From assembly GCA_021498095.1 (NCBI GenBank), contig JAIZWK010000001.1, forward strand, positions 620,001 to 684,000: a stretch of DNA of 64,000 nucleotides, read 5' to 3'. Below are positions 1-8,236 of the stretch, piece after piece. Within the stretch, counting starts at the first letter, position 1. Every line of letters begins with the position of its first letter. The notes beneath the pieces are model-generated. The model had not been told where the DNA came from. It ran no database searches and saw only the letters and a list, made by a program, of their open reading frames with translations. The DNA is from Candidatus Harpocratesius repetitus. GTDB taxonomy: Archaea > Asgardarchaeota > Lokiarchaeia > Sigyniarchaeales > Promethearchaeaceae. A program made the translations under genes and the position numbers.

Positions 1-9
1 GGAGCTTTT

Positions 10-699
10 GTGAATGTTTCTGACTCAAAACAATATAAAGAATTTATTAATTCTGAATTTTTTCCAAAAAAACTCCCTGAAATATCATTTCCCATTGAAG
101 TATCAAGTCTTAATGTCTACAAAAAAGATGATTCACCAATAGTATTATTTCCTCGGATTACTTTAGAACCACCTAATACTCAAGCATTAAAACAGGAATT
201 GAATCAGTGGGTTTCAAGACGATGTGTAATTGGCGTTCAGTCGAATAGTAAAGAAATACTTGAAGTCGCAGCTCGTGACGGAAGAGTTGATATGATTACT
301 CTGCCCTCTCTTCTTTATTTAAAGGATCTATCGAAAGGAATTTTATCATTATTAAAACAAAATGGAATATATTTGGATATTCATTATAACGAACTTATCA
401 CCAGTTACGGGAGCAAACGTACGCGAATTTTGCGTAATTTATATAAGTTATTTAAGCAAGCAAAACCTTTTTCCTATAAATATATTATTGGAACAGGACA
501 ACATCCTTCTAAAAAGCAAGTTGAATTCTTAAGAGGTCCTCGAGAAATCGGGGCAATTCTCATCTCATTATTGGATTTACCAGAAAAACATGTAAAATCG
601 ATACTAAGGGAGAATATTGAAGCTTTAGCATTGATATTTGTAAAAAGAGATCAACATGTATTTATTCAACCAGGAGTGGAAATTATAAATAAAAAATGA
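10..699 (+). CDS. rnp3: RNase P protein component 3 (Rpp30/Rpp1 family)
   Basis: Protein subunit of ribonuclease P, which with the catalytic RNA removes 5' leaders from pre-tRNAs. The 229-residue product reads as the PHP-like TIM-barrel fold of Rpp30: VIGVQS, then EVAARDGRVDMITLPS, then a late RGPREIGAILISLL segment where the family usually ends its barrel. The start is GTG, with GGAG four bases into the window just upstream. The gene for the Pop5 subunit follows after 20 bases, so the two RNase P proteins are probably co-transcribed. Rpp30 and Pop5 are known to belong to the same holoenzyme but to different subcomplexes. The length is normal for the family. Confident family call. Confidence 0.9.
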   Translation: MNVSDSKQYKEFINSEFFPKKLPEISFPIEVSSLNVYKKDDSPIVLFPRITLEPPNTQALKQELNQWVSRRCVIGVQSNSKEILEVAARDGRVDMITLPSLLYLKDLSKGILSLLKQNGIYLDIHYNELITSYGSKRTRILRNLYKLFKQAKPFSYKYIIGTGQHPSKKQVEFLRGPREIGAILISLLDLPEKHVKSILRENIEALALIFVKRDQHVFIQPGVEIINKK

Positions 700-719
700 A
701 TCATTCTGGAGAAAACTAA

Positions 720-1085
720 ATGAAATACATAAGACAAAGATACGTTTTATTTGAAATACTTAGTCCATCTGAATTTGAAAAAGTTCATATTTCTCCCGAT
801 CAAATTATTCGTGAATTGTGGAATCAAGTTCAAAATTTATACGGACAGAAAGGGACATTTAAAGCAGGGCTTTGGATGATAAGATGGGATCCTGAGCATC
901 GTATTGGAATTATTCGCTGTGATAATGTATCAAAATGGGAACTTATCGCAAGTATGGCATTTATTTCAAAAATTAACCGAATCCCTGTTATATTTCATTC
1001 TCGTAAAACTTCAGGAACAATTAAGAAAACATTGAAAATTTGGCGCGAAATATTTAAAAGTATTCCACCCCCGCGTGATAAATAA
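720..1085 (+). CDS. rnp2: RNase P protein component 2 (Pop5/Rpp14 family)
   Basis: Small RNase P subunit that supports the catalytic core of the RNA. The 121-residue protein has the Pop5 pattern: an RYVLFEI opening strand, a central LYGQKGTFKAG turn, GIIRC in the middle strand and a TSGTIKKT motif near the end. The ATG lies behind TGGAG (about 10 bases upstream) and close to the rnp3 stop, which indicates an operon. Pairing with the upstream gene strengthens both calls. Confidence 0.88.
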   Translation: MKYIRQRYVLFEILSPSEFEKVHISPDQIIRELWNQVQNLYGQKGTFKAGLWMIRWDPEHRIGIIRCDNVSKWELIASMAFISKINRIPVIFHSRKTSGTIKKTLKIWREIFKSIPPPRDK

Positions 1086-1105
1086 TTGATATGTAGAGTT
1101 TTCAT

Positions 1106-1130
1106 CATTTTGTCACTTGATCACAAAATG
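1106..1130. repeat. Perfect 8-bp inverted repeat (hairpin)
   Basis: CATTTTGT at 1106-1113 and ACAAAATG at 1123-1130 form a perfect 8-bp stem with a 9-base loop, in the short gap after the RNase P genes. No T-run follows directly, so it could be an operator or an RNA hairpin rather than a simple terminator. Confidence 0.4.
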
Positions 1131-1157
1131 CTAAGAAAAATATAACTAAGAATCGAT

Positions 1158-1628
1158 ATGATTAATATGAAACGGGATCGATACCCCACTAATTCACCTA
1201 ATACTCCAATCACAAATGGTTTTTTAATTTCAATTTCTGAATATTATAGTTTATTACGATCATCTGAATTACCCCGTTTATATGATGAATTCTCCTCAAT
1301 TCTTTGCGTTTATGCCATTTATCCCCGTCTTTCGCGTATTACTTGTTATCCTGGTAATTTTTCTGCAGTTTATAAAATTTATCTAGAGTTTCAAGAAGAT
1401 GGTCTTCTTGATTATCAAGTACATTCTCAGCAAATCAGTTCCTATAATGTAATTCATACGACGGGATTAAGTAAGCATAATTCGCATTACTCAGTTGAAT
1501 ATTATGTGGAAGGCTCAGAAGAACAAGAGAAATGGGATAAATTTAAAGATATAATTGATCTCATTAATTTAAGTCGAACAACTTTGCGATGCAGTGGAGA
1601 ATTTATACGTTTTCAAGATCATTCATAG
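1158..1628 (+). CDS. Hypothetical protein (156 aa)
   Basis: I do not recognise this protein. It is soluble, rich in tyrosine and serine, and has no signal peptide, membrane segment or obvious metal site. The middle alternates hydrophobic strands (LCVYAIYPRLSRITCY, YKIYLEFQ), suggesting an alpha/beta or beta-sandwich fold, and it ends in a helix. It follows the two RNase P subunit genes on the same strand after a 72-base gap containing an inverted repeat, so it may be transcribed separately. A second in-frame ATG lies three codons in. Codon use matches its neighbours. Any link to RNA processing would be inferred from position only. Confidence 0.6.
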   Translation: MINMKRDRYPTNSPNTPITNGFLISISEYYSLLRSSELPRLYDEFSSILCVYAIYPRLSRITCYPGNFSAVYKIYLEFQEDGLLDYQVHSQQISSYNVIHTTGLSKHNSHYSVEYYVEGSEEQEKWDKFKDIIDLINLSRTTLRCSGEFIRFQDHS

Positions 1629-1695
1629 AATGGTTAAATTTTTTTTTTATCATACATAAATATCATTAGAACGATTCAAATTTTGGTTTAATATT

Positions 1696-1992
1696 ATGCA
1701 TCCTGCTGACTATTCTGATGGAACTTCATTTGATACACACTATGATATTGAAGAATTACGAAGTTATAAATATATTTTGGGTGAATTTGGTGTTCAAATG
1801 CTCTTGGCTGTCGCTAGAGGAGCAGAAAATAAAAATTCAATTCAAATGCTTTCTGGAGTTCCTCATGCATGCATTGCTGGAAGGATGCCTGTGCTTCTTA
1901 ATTTAAAATTATTAAAACAAGAAGGAGAAGATCTCTTTAAATTAACCTCTAGAGGGCATGATTTTTTAAAATGTATTAAAGAATGTTTTTAA
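1696..1992 (+). CDS. Small winged-helix-like protein
   Basis: A 98-residue protein whose second half reads as a winged helix: a helix ending FGVQMLLAVARG, a turn, then SIQMLSGVPHACIAGRMPVLLNLKLL as candidate recognition helices, and LFKLTSRGHDFLKCI as the wing and last helix, as in many archaeal transcription regulators. It has no sensor domain, so it would act alone or as a dimer. It sits 67 bases after the preceding hypothetical gene. The fold is inferred from pattern; the DNA target is unknown. Confidence 0.6.
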   Translation: MHPADYSDGTSFDTHYDIEELRSYKYILGEFGVQMLLAVARGAENKNSIQMLSGVPHACIAGRMPVLLNLKLLKQEGEDLFKLTSRGHDFLKCIKECF

Positions 1993-2066
1993 GGATATAG
2001 TAATTTGTAATTAAGTGAACTATTCAATTAATTTAATTTTCATTATTTTTAATTTATAATTTTTTC

Positions 2067-2129
2067 AGGCAATGATGATCCTATGACAAATGAGCGAACG
2101 CAATGACATTGTCGCCCCACGCTGAGCCT
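2067..2129 (+). ncRNA. Candidate box C/D small guide RNA
   Basis: The segment has the layout of an archaeal C/D guide RNA. AGGC at 2067-2070 pairs with GCCT at 2126-2129 to close it. Box C ATGATGA is at 2072-2078 and box D CTGA at 2122-2125, right beside the stem. An internal ATGA (2090-2093) could serve as D' and ATGACA (2103-2108) as C'. The guide before D would be TGTCGCCCCACG-like and the one before D' about 11 bases. A T-run follows at 2129-2133. It is much more GC-rich than the surrounding intergenic DNA and encodes no ORF. Targets would be 2'-O-methylation sites in rRNA or tRNA; I have not identified them. D' and C' are imperfect, as is common in archaea. Confidence 0.65.
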
Positions 2130-2192
2130 TTTTATCTTGACGTCATTTTGACGTTATTACTTTTTTTATTAATCGAATTAATATTCATTTCC

Positions 2193-2699
2193 TTAGATTT
2201 TAATAAAAGAGATATTTTCCATGATTTTTTGAAGTTTCTTTTCAAGGAAATTAACACGATCTTGTAACTGAAAAATCTGATAAATCAAAGATTGATACGA
2301 AGATTTTCCAAATACATGCATATCTAATATTAAAATAACATAACTATTAAGTGAAAGATGTCCTTTTTTTTCTATCAACGAATTTTTTATTGATTTATCT
2401 ATCCAAATTACCTTTTCTATGTTTTTTTTTAAATTTAGTCGTTTGGTTTGTTCAGATTGTGTAGATCGCTCGGAGGCTGATATTTCTTTAGAAATTTGTT
2501 CAATTTCATTAGATTTTTCTTTTGGATACAAGGGAGTTTCACCAGGAGCAGGAAGGTTTTTAAGGGCTTCTCTTACCCACTGACTAAAATTTGTGAAGAA
2601 TGATGAATTAATTTTGCTATCCTTTAATATTTCTTCCCATAATTTATATTTTCTAAGGGGAATATAGAGTTTTAATCGAACCATAATTGATGAAGACAA
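2193..2699 (-). CDS. Hypothetical protein with helical C-terminus
   Basis: Unrecognised 168-residue protein. The N-terminal half opens with MVRLKLYIPLRKYKLWEEIL, then a helix with WVREALKNLP, which hints at a ribbon-helix-helix-like strand and helix. The end is a coiled-coil helix (IFQLQDRVNFLEKKLQKIM). A charged low-complexity linker joins the two parts. The chosen start is TTG at 2699, because GGTGA lies seven bases upstream; an in-frame ATG at 2684 lacks a site. The gene faces the guide RNA candidate tail to tail. A DNA-binding role is possible but not shown. Confidence 0.55.
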   Translation of the reverse strand: MSSSIMVRLKLYIPLRKYKLWEEILKDSKINSSFFTNFSQWVREALKNLPAPGETPLYPKEKSNEIEQISKEISASERSTQSEQTKRLNLKKNIEKVIWIDKSIKNSLIEKKGHLSLNSYVILILDMHVFGKSSYQSLIYQIFQLQDRVNFLEKKLQKIMENISFIKI

Positions 2700-2851
2700 A
2701 ATTGACTCACCTTTAATGTAAAATGTTTATTATGAATAATGAAATTACCTATTCTGATCCTATTATGGGATCATCAAAAAATAAATCTTTTTTTATCATA
2801 TCTGAAATAATCTCGTAACGCTTATTTATAGAAAAAATAGGTCGAATTGAG

Positions 2852-4048
2852 ATGGATGAGAAAAATATAATAGAAAAAGTTGCAGAGCAATCAGAAATGA
2901 CTATTGGTGATAGCATAGCTCCTCCTCAAACTTCTGAAAAGAGAGAAATTCGCGTTGCTATTGCAGGATTAGGGAATTGTGCAGCAGCCTTAGTTATGGG
3001 GACTGAATACTATAAGAACATCAGTCCTGCGGATTCATATATAAAAGGATTGATGAATCCAAGCATTGGTGGTTATCTTTATCGAGATATTAAAATTGTT
3101 GCCGCATTTGAAATTAATTCATTAAAAATTGGTAAAGATGTTGCTGATGCAATATATGAACCACCAAATGTTGTCCAACCGATTGTTCCCCATGAAGAAA
3201 TGCCTAAATTAGGGGTTATTGTCCAACCTGGACCAATATTAGACGGATGCGCTTCTCATATGGTTGAAAGTTTTTATCGCTATGATCCAAATAAGATTCA
3301 ACCTTGTAATGTTGCTCAAGTGTTGAGAGATGTAAAAGCAGATATTTTGGTTAATTTTCTTCCTGTTGGATCGTACCACGCTTCCCGTGCTTATGCTCAA
3401 GCAGCTTTAGATGCTGGATGTGGTTTTATAAATGCAATTCCTGAATTTATTGTAAGTGAGCATGTTGAAGGAGATAAAGATTGGGTAGCTGAATTTGAAA
3501 AAGCAGGACTACCTTGTGCGGGAGATGATATTAAAAGTCAAGTCGGTGCTACGATCTCTCATCGAGTATTAACAAAATTGTTTTTAGATAGGGGAGTAAT
3601 TGTAAAAAATACTTATCAGCTAAATATTGGGGGAAATACTGACTTTGAAAATATGAAAATGGAAAGTCGTCTAACAACAAAGCGTAAATCTAAAACCAGT
3701 GCAGTAACAAGTGTTCTCCCTTATGACATTGATTGTAGAATTGGGCCATCTGACTATGTCCCCTTTTTACGGGATAAAAAAATATGCTACATACGAATTG
3801 AAGGAGAAACATTTGGCGGCCTTCCCTTAATTGCTGATATGAAACTTCGTGTTGAAGATTCACCAAACAGTGCGGGTGTTGTTTGTGATATTATTCGAGT
3901 CATGAAGCTAGCTCTCGATCGAAAAATTTCTGGTCGTCTCGAATCAATAAGCTCCTTTTCATTCAAACATCCACATATTCAACCACCATCTGACGTCATT
4001 GCTAAACAATGGGTTAAAGAATTTATTGAAGGTAAACGTGATCGATAA
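2852..4048 (+). CDS. ino1: Myo-inositol-1-phosphate synthase
   Basis: Converts glucose 6-phosphate to 1L-myo-inositol 1-phosphate with NAD, the first step to the inositol head groups of archaeal phospholipids. A Rossmann motif, VAIAGLGNCAAALVMG, begins near residue 34 after a 30-residue acidic leader. Family signatures follow: GDDIKSQVGATISHR near residue 224, NIGGNTDFENM near 259 and KSKTSAV shortly after. At 398 residues it matches the shorter archaeal/actinobacterial class rather than the eukaryotic enzyme of about 530. It stands alone between non-lipid genes, with a 152-base upstream region. Confidence 0.92.
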   Translation: MDEKNIIEKVAEQSEMTIGDSIAPPQTSEKREIRVAIAGLGNCAAALVMGTEYYKNISPADSYIKGLMNPSIGGYLYRDIKIVAAFEINSLKIGKDVADAIYEPPNVVQPIVPHEEMPKLGVIVQPGPILDGCASHMVESFYRYDPNKIQPCNVAQVLRDVKADILVNFLPVGSYHASRAYAQAALDAGCGFINAIPEFIVSEHVEGDKDWVAEFEKAGLPCAGDDIKSQVGATISHRVLTKLFLDRGVIVKNTYQLNIGGNTDFENMKMESRLTTKRKSKTSAVTSVLPYDIDCRIGPSDYVPFLRDKKICYIRIEGETFGGLPLIADMKLRVEDSPNSAGVVCDIIRVMKLALDRKISGRLESISSFSFKHPHIQPPSDVIAKQWVKEFIEGKRDR

Positions 4049-4216
4049 AATATCTTCAAATTAATCTCAAAAGAAGAAAAGTACTATTTTTTTTTTCATT
4101 ATATTTTATGGCTTTTATTTTATCCATTACTATTACAATATTCTAGGGAATATTTATTTAAGCGGTCTCGAAATTAGAATTATATAGGAAAAAAAATAAA
4201 GATATGAGCCATTATT

Positions 4217-5389
4217 ATGCAAGCATCAGTCGCCATTAGCTATTTCCATCGTAAAATTGGACCAATTGTATTCTATGCCTTTCCAGAGGAAATTCTAACT
4301 GAAGAGGATAAGAGTCGATTAGCAGAGTTCATGGATCAAATTTATGAAGAGGGCTTCTTCACCCATAAATTTGGAAATCTTGCCTCAATGAACTACTATT
4401 TCGAAATTGAAAGTGAATGGGCTCGTGGAAACAAAGAAATGTTGATGGTTTCTTTTGTGATAGATAAGATTCCCACGGAATTAGAAGAAGCAATTTTTAA
4501 AGAATTTACACAAGAATTTGCTGAAAAAATGAAAAAGAAAAGCAATCTCTTTAAAGCATTCTATAATTTAGATGATTCTCAAGTTTCTGAAGATGATTAT
4601 CCTGAAATTAAGGAATATAATTCAGATATTCGGTTTTGGTTAAAGGAATTATACTGGTTAGGGATTGATGAATTAAGGGAACGAACTGAGGAAGAAAGAT
4701 GGTCTTCTGTTATGAGTAAAGCAGAGATTTTCAAAGTAATAAAGAAACTTTCAAAAGGACCGTTAGCACTTGAAGATTTACAAAAATGGTTTAATGTTGT
4801 CTTTCCTAACTATTCTTTAGAAAAAATAATAAATGAACTCGAGGAACAGAAATTTATTTTTGTAAATTCTATTGGGCAAGATACATACGTTTTATTGGTC
4901 AAAGAAGTCTCTATAATGCGCGTTCCACCCAATTGCGTAATCGATTTAGAAGAAGACTCGCCTGAAATGGCTGATCTTACTGAAATTTACATTAATGAAG
5001 TAAGAGATTTTTTTGAAACTTATTCTCCGAATTCAATGGATTCATTAGAATTATTTAACATCTTTGATGATCCGAAGAAATATATCATTATTACTCAATT
5101 GAGAAATGGACCACTTCCTAAAGAGAAAATTCTTTCGCTATACTCTGAGAGCTCATCCAAATTAATGCTTCAGAATTTAGAATTTCTTAAAGAAAAGAAC
5201 ATTATTCAAGATTTCTCTTATGCAGGAGAACATCTCTTTCTTTTAAAAACAGATATCATTTTAACTGCGAGCTTTCCCAAATATTTGAAACAGTTATTAC
5301 CTAAAGAAACTAAAGGGTATGTGGCACGAGCATACTCATACCGTAGTATTTCGCCAGATTTCGATAGTTCTTCCAAAGAAAGTCTGTAA
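4217..5389 (+). CDS. Longin-like domain protein with tandem winged helices
   Basis: The first 130 residues begin AISYFHRKIGPIVFYAFP and continue with amphipathic strands and a helix, a pattern like longin or related roadblock-superfamily folds used by eukaryotic trafficking proteins. Two winged-helix-like units follow: about 170-240 (IFKVIKKLSKGPLALEDLQKWF, then a wing) and about 285-345 (IIITQLRNGPLPKEKILSLY, then LEFLKEKNII). There are no membrane segments and no catalytic motif. Coupling a longin-like module to winged helices could suit a scaffold or regulator. The gene is monocistronic. Longin and winged-helix calls are by pattern only; structure prediction would settle them. Confidence 0.55.
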   Translation: MQASVAISYFHRKIGPIVFYAFPEEILTEEDKSRLAEFMDQIYEEGFFTHKFGNLASMNYYFEIESEWARGNKEMLMVSFVIDKIPTELEEAIFKEFTQEFAEKMKKKSNLFKAFYNLDDSQVSEDDYPEIKEYNSDIRFWLKELYWLGIDELRERTEEERWSSVMSKAEIFKVIKKLSKGPLALEDLQKWFNVVFPNYSLEKIINELEEQKFIFVNSIGQDTYVLLVKEVSIMRVPPNCVIDLEEDSPEMADLTEIYINEVRDFFETYSPNSMDSLELFNIFDDPKKYIIITQLRNGPLPKEKILSLYSESSSKLMLQNLEFLKEKNIIQDFSYAGEHLFLLKTDIILTASFPKYLKQLLPKETKGYVARAYSYRSISPDFDSSSKESL

Positions 5390-5547
5390 TAATTTCCTTT
5401 CTCTTATTCATAGCTGAGAGAGAATATAAATAAAATAAATCTTATTAATGATTTAGCAATCAAGTGTGATCAATTTTTTCTTAAAAATAAGTATGATTCT
5501 TATATAACGCAATTTTATCTCCATTGTAAATAATAAAGGTGTAAAAA

Positions 5548-6270
5548 TTGATTAAATGCGTGGCATTTGATTTGGATGATACTCTCTTCAATGGGACTTT
5601 ATTAGTGGAAAAAGCCAGAAATGCTTCAGTCCAAATGATGATTAACTATGGACTTCCAGTTCCAGAAGATTATGCTACGCAGATGTTGAATGAAATTGTT
5701 CTTGAATTTGGTAGTAATAGCGAATTTCATCTCGATAATTTGCTTATTAGATTGCAAAACGATCCAAAAATTCAATTAAGTCCGAATTTTAATATAAATA
5801 AATTTGTTGCTGCAGGAGTTATGGGTTACCATCGTGAAAAAGTTAAGCATTTTCATCTATTTAAAGATGTGGCTAAAACTTTACAAAAATTACGTGAAAA
5901 AAATATAAGAACAGCAATAATTACTGATGGTTCTCCCAAAAAACAGTATGAAAAGATTTTGCGTTTAAAACTTGAAAATCTAGTCGATGAAATTGTTATT
6001 TCTGATGAAGTAGCTGTTCGTAAACCACATCCTTTACTATTTAAGTTATTTTTAAATAAGTTCCATTTACAACCCAACGAAGTTATTTATATTGGTGATC
6101 GGATTGATAAAGATATAACACCAGCTAAAAAAGTTGGAATAATTACAGTTCTCATTCATCGTGGTACAAAATATGATCCAAATATCACGAAAGAGAAATT
6201 TTCAGTAAAACCAGATTTCCACTTAAACAATTTATATGATCTCTTCTCTATAATCGAAAAATATATTTAA
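5548..6270 (+). CDS. HAD-superfamily phosphatase
   Basis: A haloacid-dehalogenase-type hydrolase, probably a phosphatase of a small sugar or nucleotide. All four HAD motifs are visible: FDLDDTLF with the nucleophilic and acid/base aspartates near residue 8, AIITDGSP (motif II), the lysine in RKPHP (motif III) and GDRIDKDI (motif IV). A helical C1 cap lies between motifs I and II. The start is TTG with AAAGGTG seven bases upstream; there is no better ATG. A parvulin gene follows 43 bases later on the same strand. The substrate cannot be read from the sequence. Confidence 0.85.
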   Translation: MIKCVAFDLDDTLFNGTLLVEKARNASVQMMINYGLPVPEDYATQMLNEIVLEFGSNSEFHLDNLLIRLQNDPKIQLSPNFNINKFVAAGVMGYHREKVKHFHLFKDVAKTLQKLREKNIRTAIITDGSPKKQYEKILRLKLENLVDEIVISDEVAVRKPHPLLFKLFLNKFHLQPNEVIYIGDRIDKDITPAKKVGIITVLIHRGTKYDPNITKEKFSVKPDFHLNNLYDLFSIIEKYI

Positions 6271-6313
6271 AATTGATTTTTTTTAAAGTATTAACAAATA
6301 AAGGTAGAAAACA

Positions 6314-6634
6314 ATGAGAAAACCTTCAAATAAAAGTCGAGCTGGTGGTGCACCGATTCGTAATGGTAAAATCAAAGCATCACATATTTTGGTGAAGAAA
6401 TTGAGTTTAGCTCAACAAATTCGAGATGAATTAGATGCAGGGGCAGATTTTGCTGAAATGGCTAGAAAATATAGTGAATGCCCCAGCAAAAAAAAGGGAG
6501 GAAATTTAGGAGAATTTCCAAAGGGTAAAATGGTCGATGCTTTTTGGAATGCGTGTACACGTCTGCAGATAAATCAAATTTCTGAACCAGTAAAGACCCA
6601 ATTTGGTTATCACATAATCAAACGGACGAAATGA
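6314..6634 (+). CDS. Parvulin-type peptidyl-prolyl isomerase (PpiC/Pin1-like)
   Basis: A single-domain parvulin of 106 residues that would speed proline cis-trans isomerisation in folding proteins. Typical features are IKASHILVK at the start of the domain, FAEMARKYSECPSKKKGGNLGEF in the centre and VKTQFGYHIIKRT at the end. There is no signal peptide or lipobox, so it is cytosolic, with a short basic leader similar to archaeal and eukaryal Par14-type proteins. AAGGT precedes the ATG. It probably shares a transcript with the HAD gene upstream. Confidence 0.9.
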   Translation: MRKPSNKSRAGGAPIRNGKIKASHILVKKLSLAQQIRDELDAGADFAEMARKYSECPSKKKGGNLGEFPKGKMVDAFWNACTRLQINQISEPVKTQFGYHIIKRTK

Positions 6635-6650
6635 GAAGAATAGAAAAACA

Positions 6651-6724
6651 CCAAATTTGGAAAATTTCTAAAAATATTAAAAAAAATTGGAATATTTCCA
6701 AAAAATAATGTCTAAAAATTGGAA
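6651..6724. promoter_or_regulatory. Cluster of TTGGAA motifs upstream of tfb
   Basis: The 257-base gap before the TFB gene has a 10-bp palindrome CCAAATTTGG (6651-6660), a TTGGAA-TAT-TTCCAA inverted repeat (6687-6701) and another TTGGAA (6719-6724). The half-sites recur roughly every 30 bases (6657, 6687, 6719), suggesting operator sites or an AT-rich upstream element. The protein that would bind is unknown. Confidence 0.35.
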
Positions 6725-6891
6725 AAAATACAAATAAATAAATCTGCGGATATTTTTTTTACAACTTTTAAATATTCATTCTGAATTCATACATATAGGG
6801 TTCATAAAAATTTGCCAATTTTTTATTAACATTGTTTTCAATTTGTTCTTCGAATAGAATTTGAAAGTAACTCTGGAAGGAACCGAAAACC

Positions 6892-7830
6892 ATGAATGAC
6901 ACTACAAACTTCAAATCTTCATATAATTCATCTTCTTTGATAGGAGATATTTCACAATGCCCCGAATGTAATTCTTATAATATAATCGTTGATCAAGCTC
7001 GTGGAGAAAACGTCTGTGCTACATGTGGTTTGGTTTTATCTCATCACATCATAGACAATGCAAGAGAAGGTCGTCGAGCATTTTCACAAATTGAAAAAAG
7101 TAAACGAGATCAAACTGGAAGTCCTGTTTCATCCCTACTGCCAGATCTTGGATTATCTACTGTAATCGATACAAGTTCTCAATTATCTCATCGTATGAAG
7201 CGGATTATTAAATGGAACACGCGAATGAGCTGGAGCAACCGTAATATGCTTATTGCTGCCACTGAAATTAAACGTATCGGAGGGCTCTTAAACTTACCAC
7301 TTAGGGTAAAAGAATATGCTGCAAAAATCTACCGTCGAGCTTTTAAGTTAAAACTTTTACGGGGTCGCTCGATTAAAGCTATGGTGGCAGCATGTCTTTA
7401 TTATGCCTGTCGATCCGAGCGAATTCCACGAACTCTTCAGGAAATCTTGAAATTTTCTGACAGTAACCCACGTGATGTGCGAAGAGCATACCGTACCATT
7501 ATACGTGAGCTAAAATTATCAGTACCTGCTTTAGATCCTATTTTATTGGTTCCGAAATATATTACATCTTTACAATTAAACAATGATGTTGAAAAAACCA
7601 CCATAAAAATAATTAATCATTATCGTAAACGCTACAATGTTGCAGGCAGAGATCCAAAAGGAATACTAGCCGCAGCAATTTATGTCGCTAGTTTATATCA
7701 CCAACAGCCGCGATCTCAGAGTAGAATTGCCAAAACTGTAAAAGTAACTGAAGTAACTTTGCGCAGCCGTTTTAAAGAGATCAATCGATTTGTAAAAATT
7801 CCCGCTGTTCCTACTCTTCCTGCACGATAA
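6892..7830 (+). CDS. tfb: Transcription initiation factor B (TFB, TFIIB homologue)
   Basis: Recruits RNA polymerase to TBP-bound promoters. The N-terminal zinc ribbon is CPEC near residue 23 with CATC near 42, followed by the B-reader region and two cyclin-like repeats (about 115-205 and 210-300). The second repeat contains YNVAGRDPKGILAAAIYVA and a helix-turn-helix at QSRIAKTVKVTEVTLRSRFKEI that would contact the BRE. The 312-residue length is standard. A GGAAGG-type ribosome site precedes the ATG. The long AT-rich upstream region with TTGGAA motifs suggests its own promoter. Confidence 0.95.
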   Translation: MNDTTNFKSSYNSSSLIGDISQCPECNSYNIIVDQARGENVCATCGLVLSHHIIDNAREGRRAFSQIEKSKRDQTGSPVSSLLPDLGLSTVIDTSSQLSHRMKRIIKWNTRMSWSNRNMLIAATEIKRIGGLLNLPLRVKEYAAKIYRRAFKLKLLRGRSIKAMVAACLYYACRSERIPRTLQEILKFSDSNPRDVRRAYRTIIRELKLSVPALDPILLVPKYITSLQLNNDVEKTTIKIINHYRKRYNVAGRDPKGILAAAIYVASLYHQQPRSQSRIAKTVKVTEVTLRSRFKEINRFVKIPAVPTLPAR

Positions 7831-7973
7831 AAATTATTTCTTTTTCTATACTTTTTTTACTTCTTTTTAAAAAGTTAAAAGAAATCCTTTGAAATATCAA
7901 AAAATTAGATGTAATTATAAGAAATTGAAAAAATTTACGTTTACAATTTTACTTTATCAATATCTTGAAAAGA

Positions 7974-8084
7974 TGGCGGAACCGACAGGATTCGAACCTG
8001 TGAGGGGCCAGATTAGAAGTCTGGTGCCATATATACCCGAAAAAAGTATTTAATGCTTTTTTCACCTGGCTAGGCAACGGTTCC
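7974..8084 (-). tRNA. tRNA-Arg (anticodon TCT) with D-loop insertion
   Basis: On the minus strand the acceptor stem GGAACCG (from 8084) pairs fully with CGGTTCC (to 7978), and G plus CCA is encoded to 7974. The anticodon arm is CCAGA-CTTCTAA-TCTGG, giving anticodon TCT, and the T arm is ACAGG-TTCGAAT-CCTGT. The D arm begins GCCTAGCCAGG and ends GGC but holds about 34 extra bases. These include a perfect 8-bp hairpin, GAAAAAAG with CTTTTTTC (8039-8046 and 8056-8063 on the plus strand). This is most likely a non-canonical archaeal tRNA intron. Exact splice sites are not certain because I could not place a clean bulge-helix-bulge. Confidence 0.88.
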
Positions 8085-8236
8085 TTATCTGTACTAAAAA
8101 TTTTCCTTCGTACTGGATTTAATGAAAAAAAATATCACATTAATTTTGAATTTTTTGCTCATTATTTGTGGTGAATCTCAAATTTTTTATCGAGTCTCAA
8201 CTAATGTAAATACAAGAAGAAAAATGGTGATTGGGT

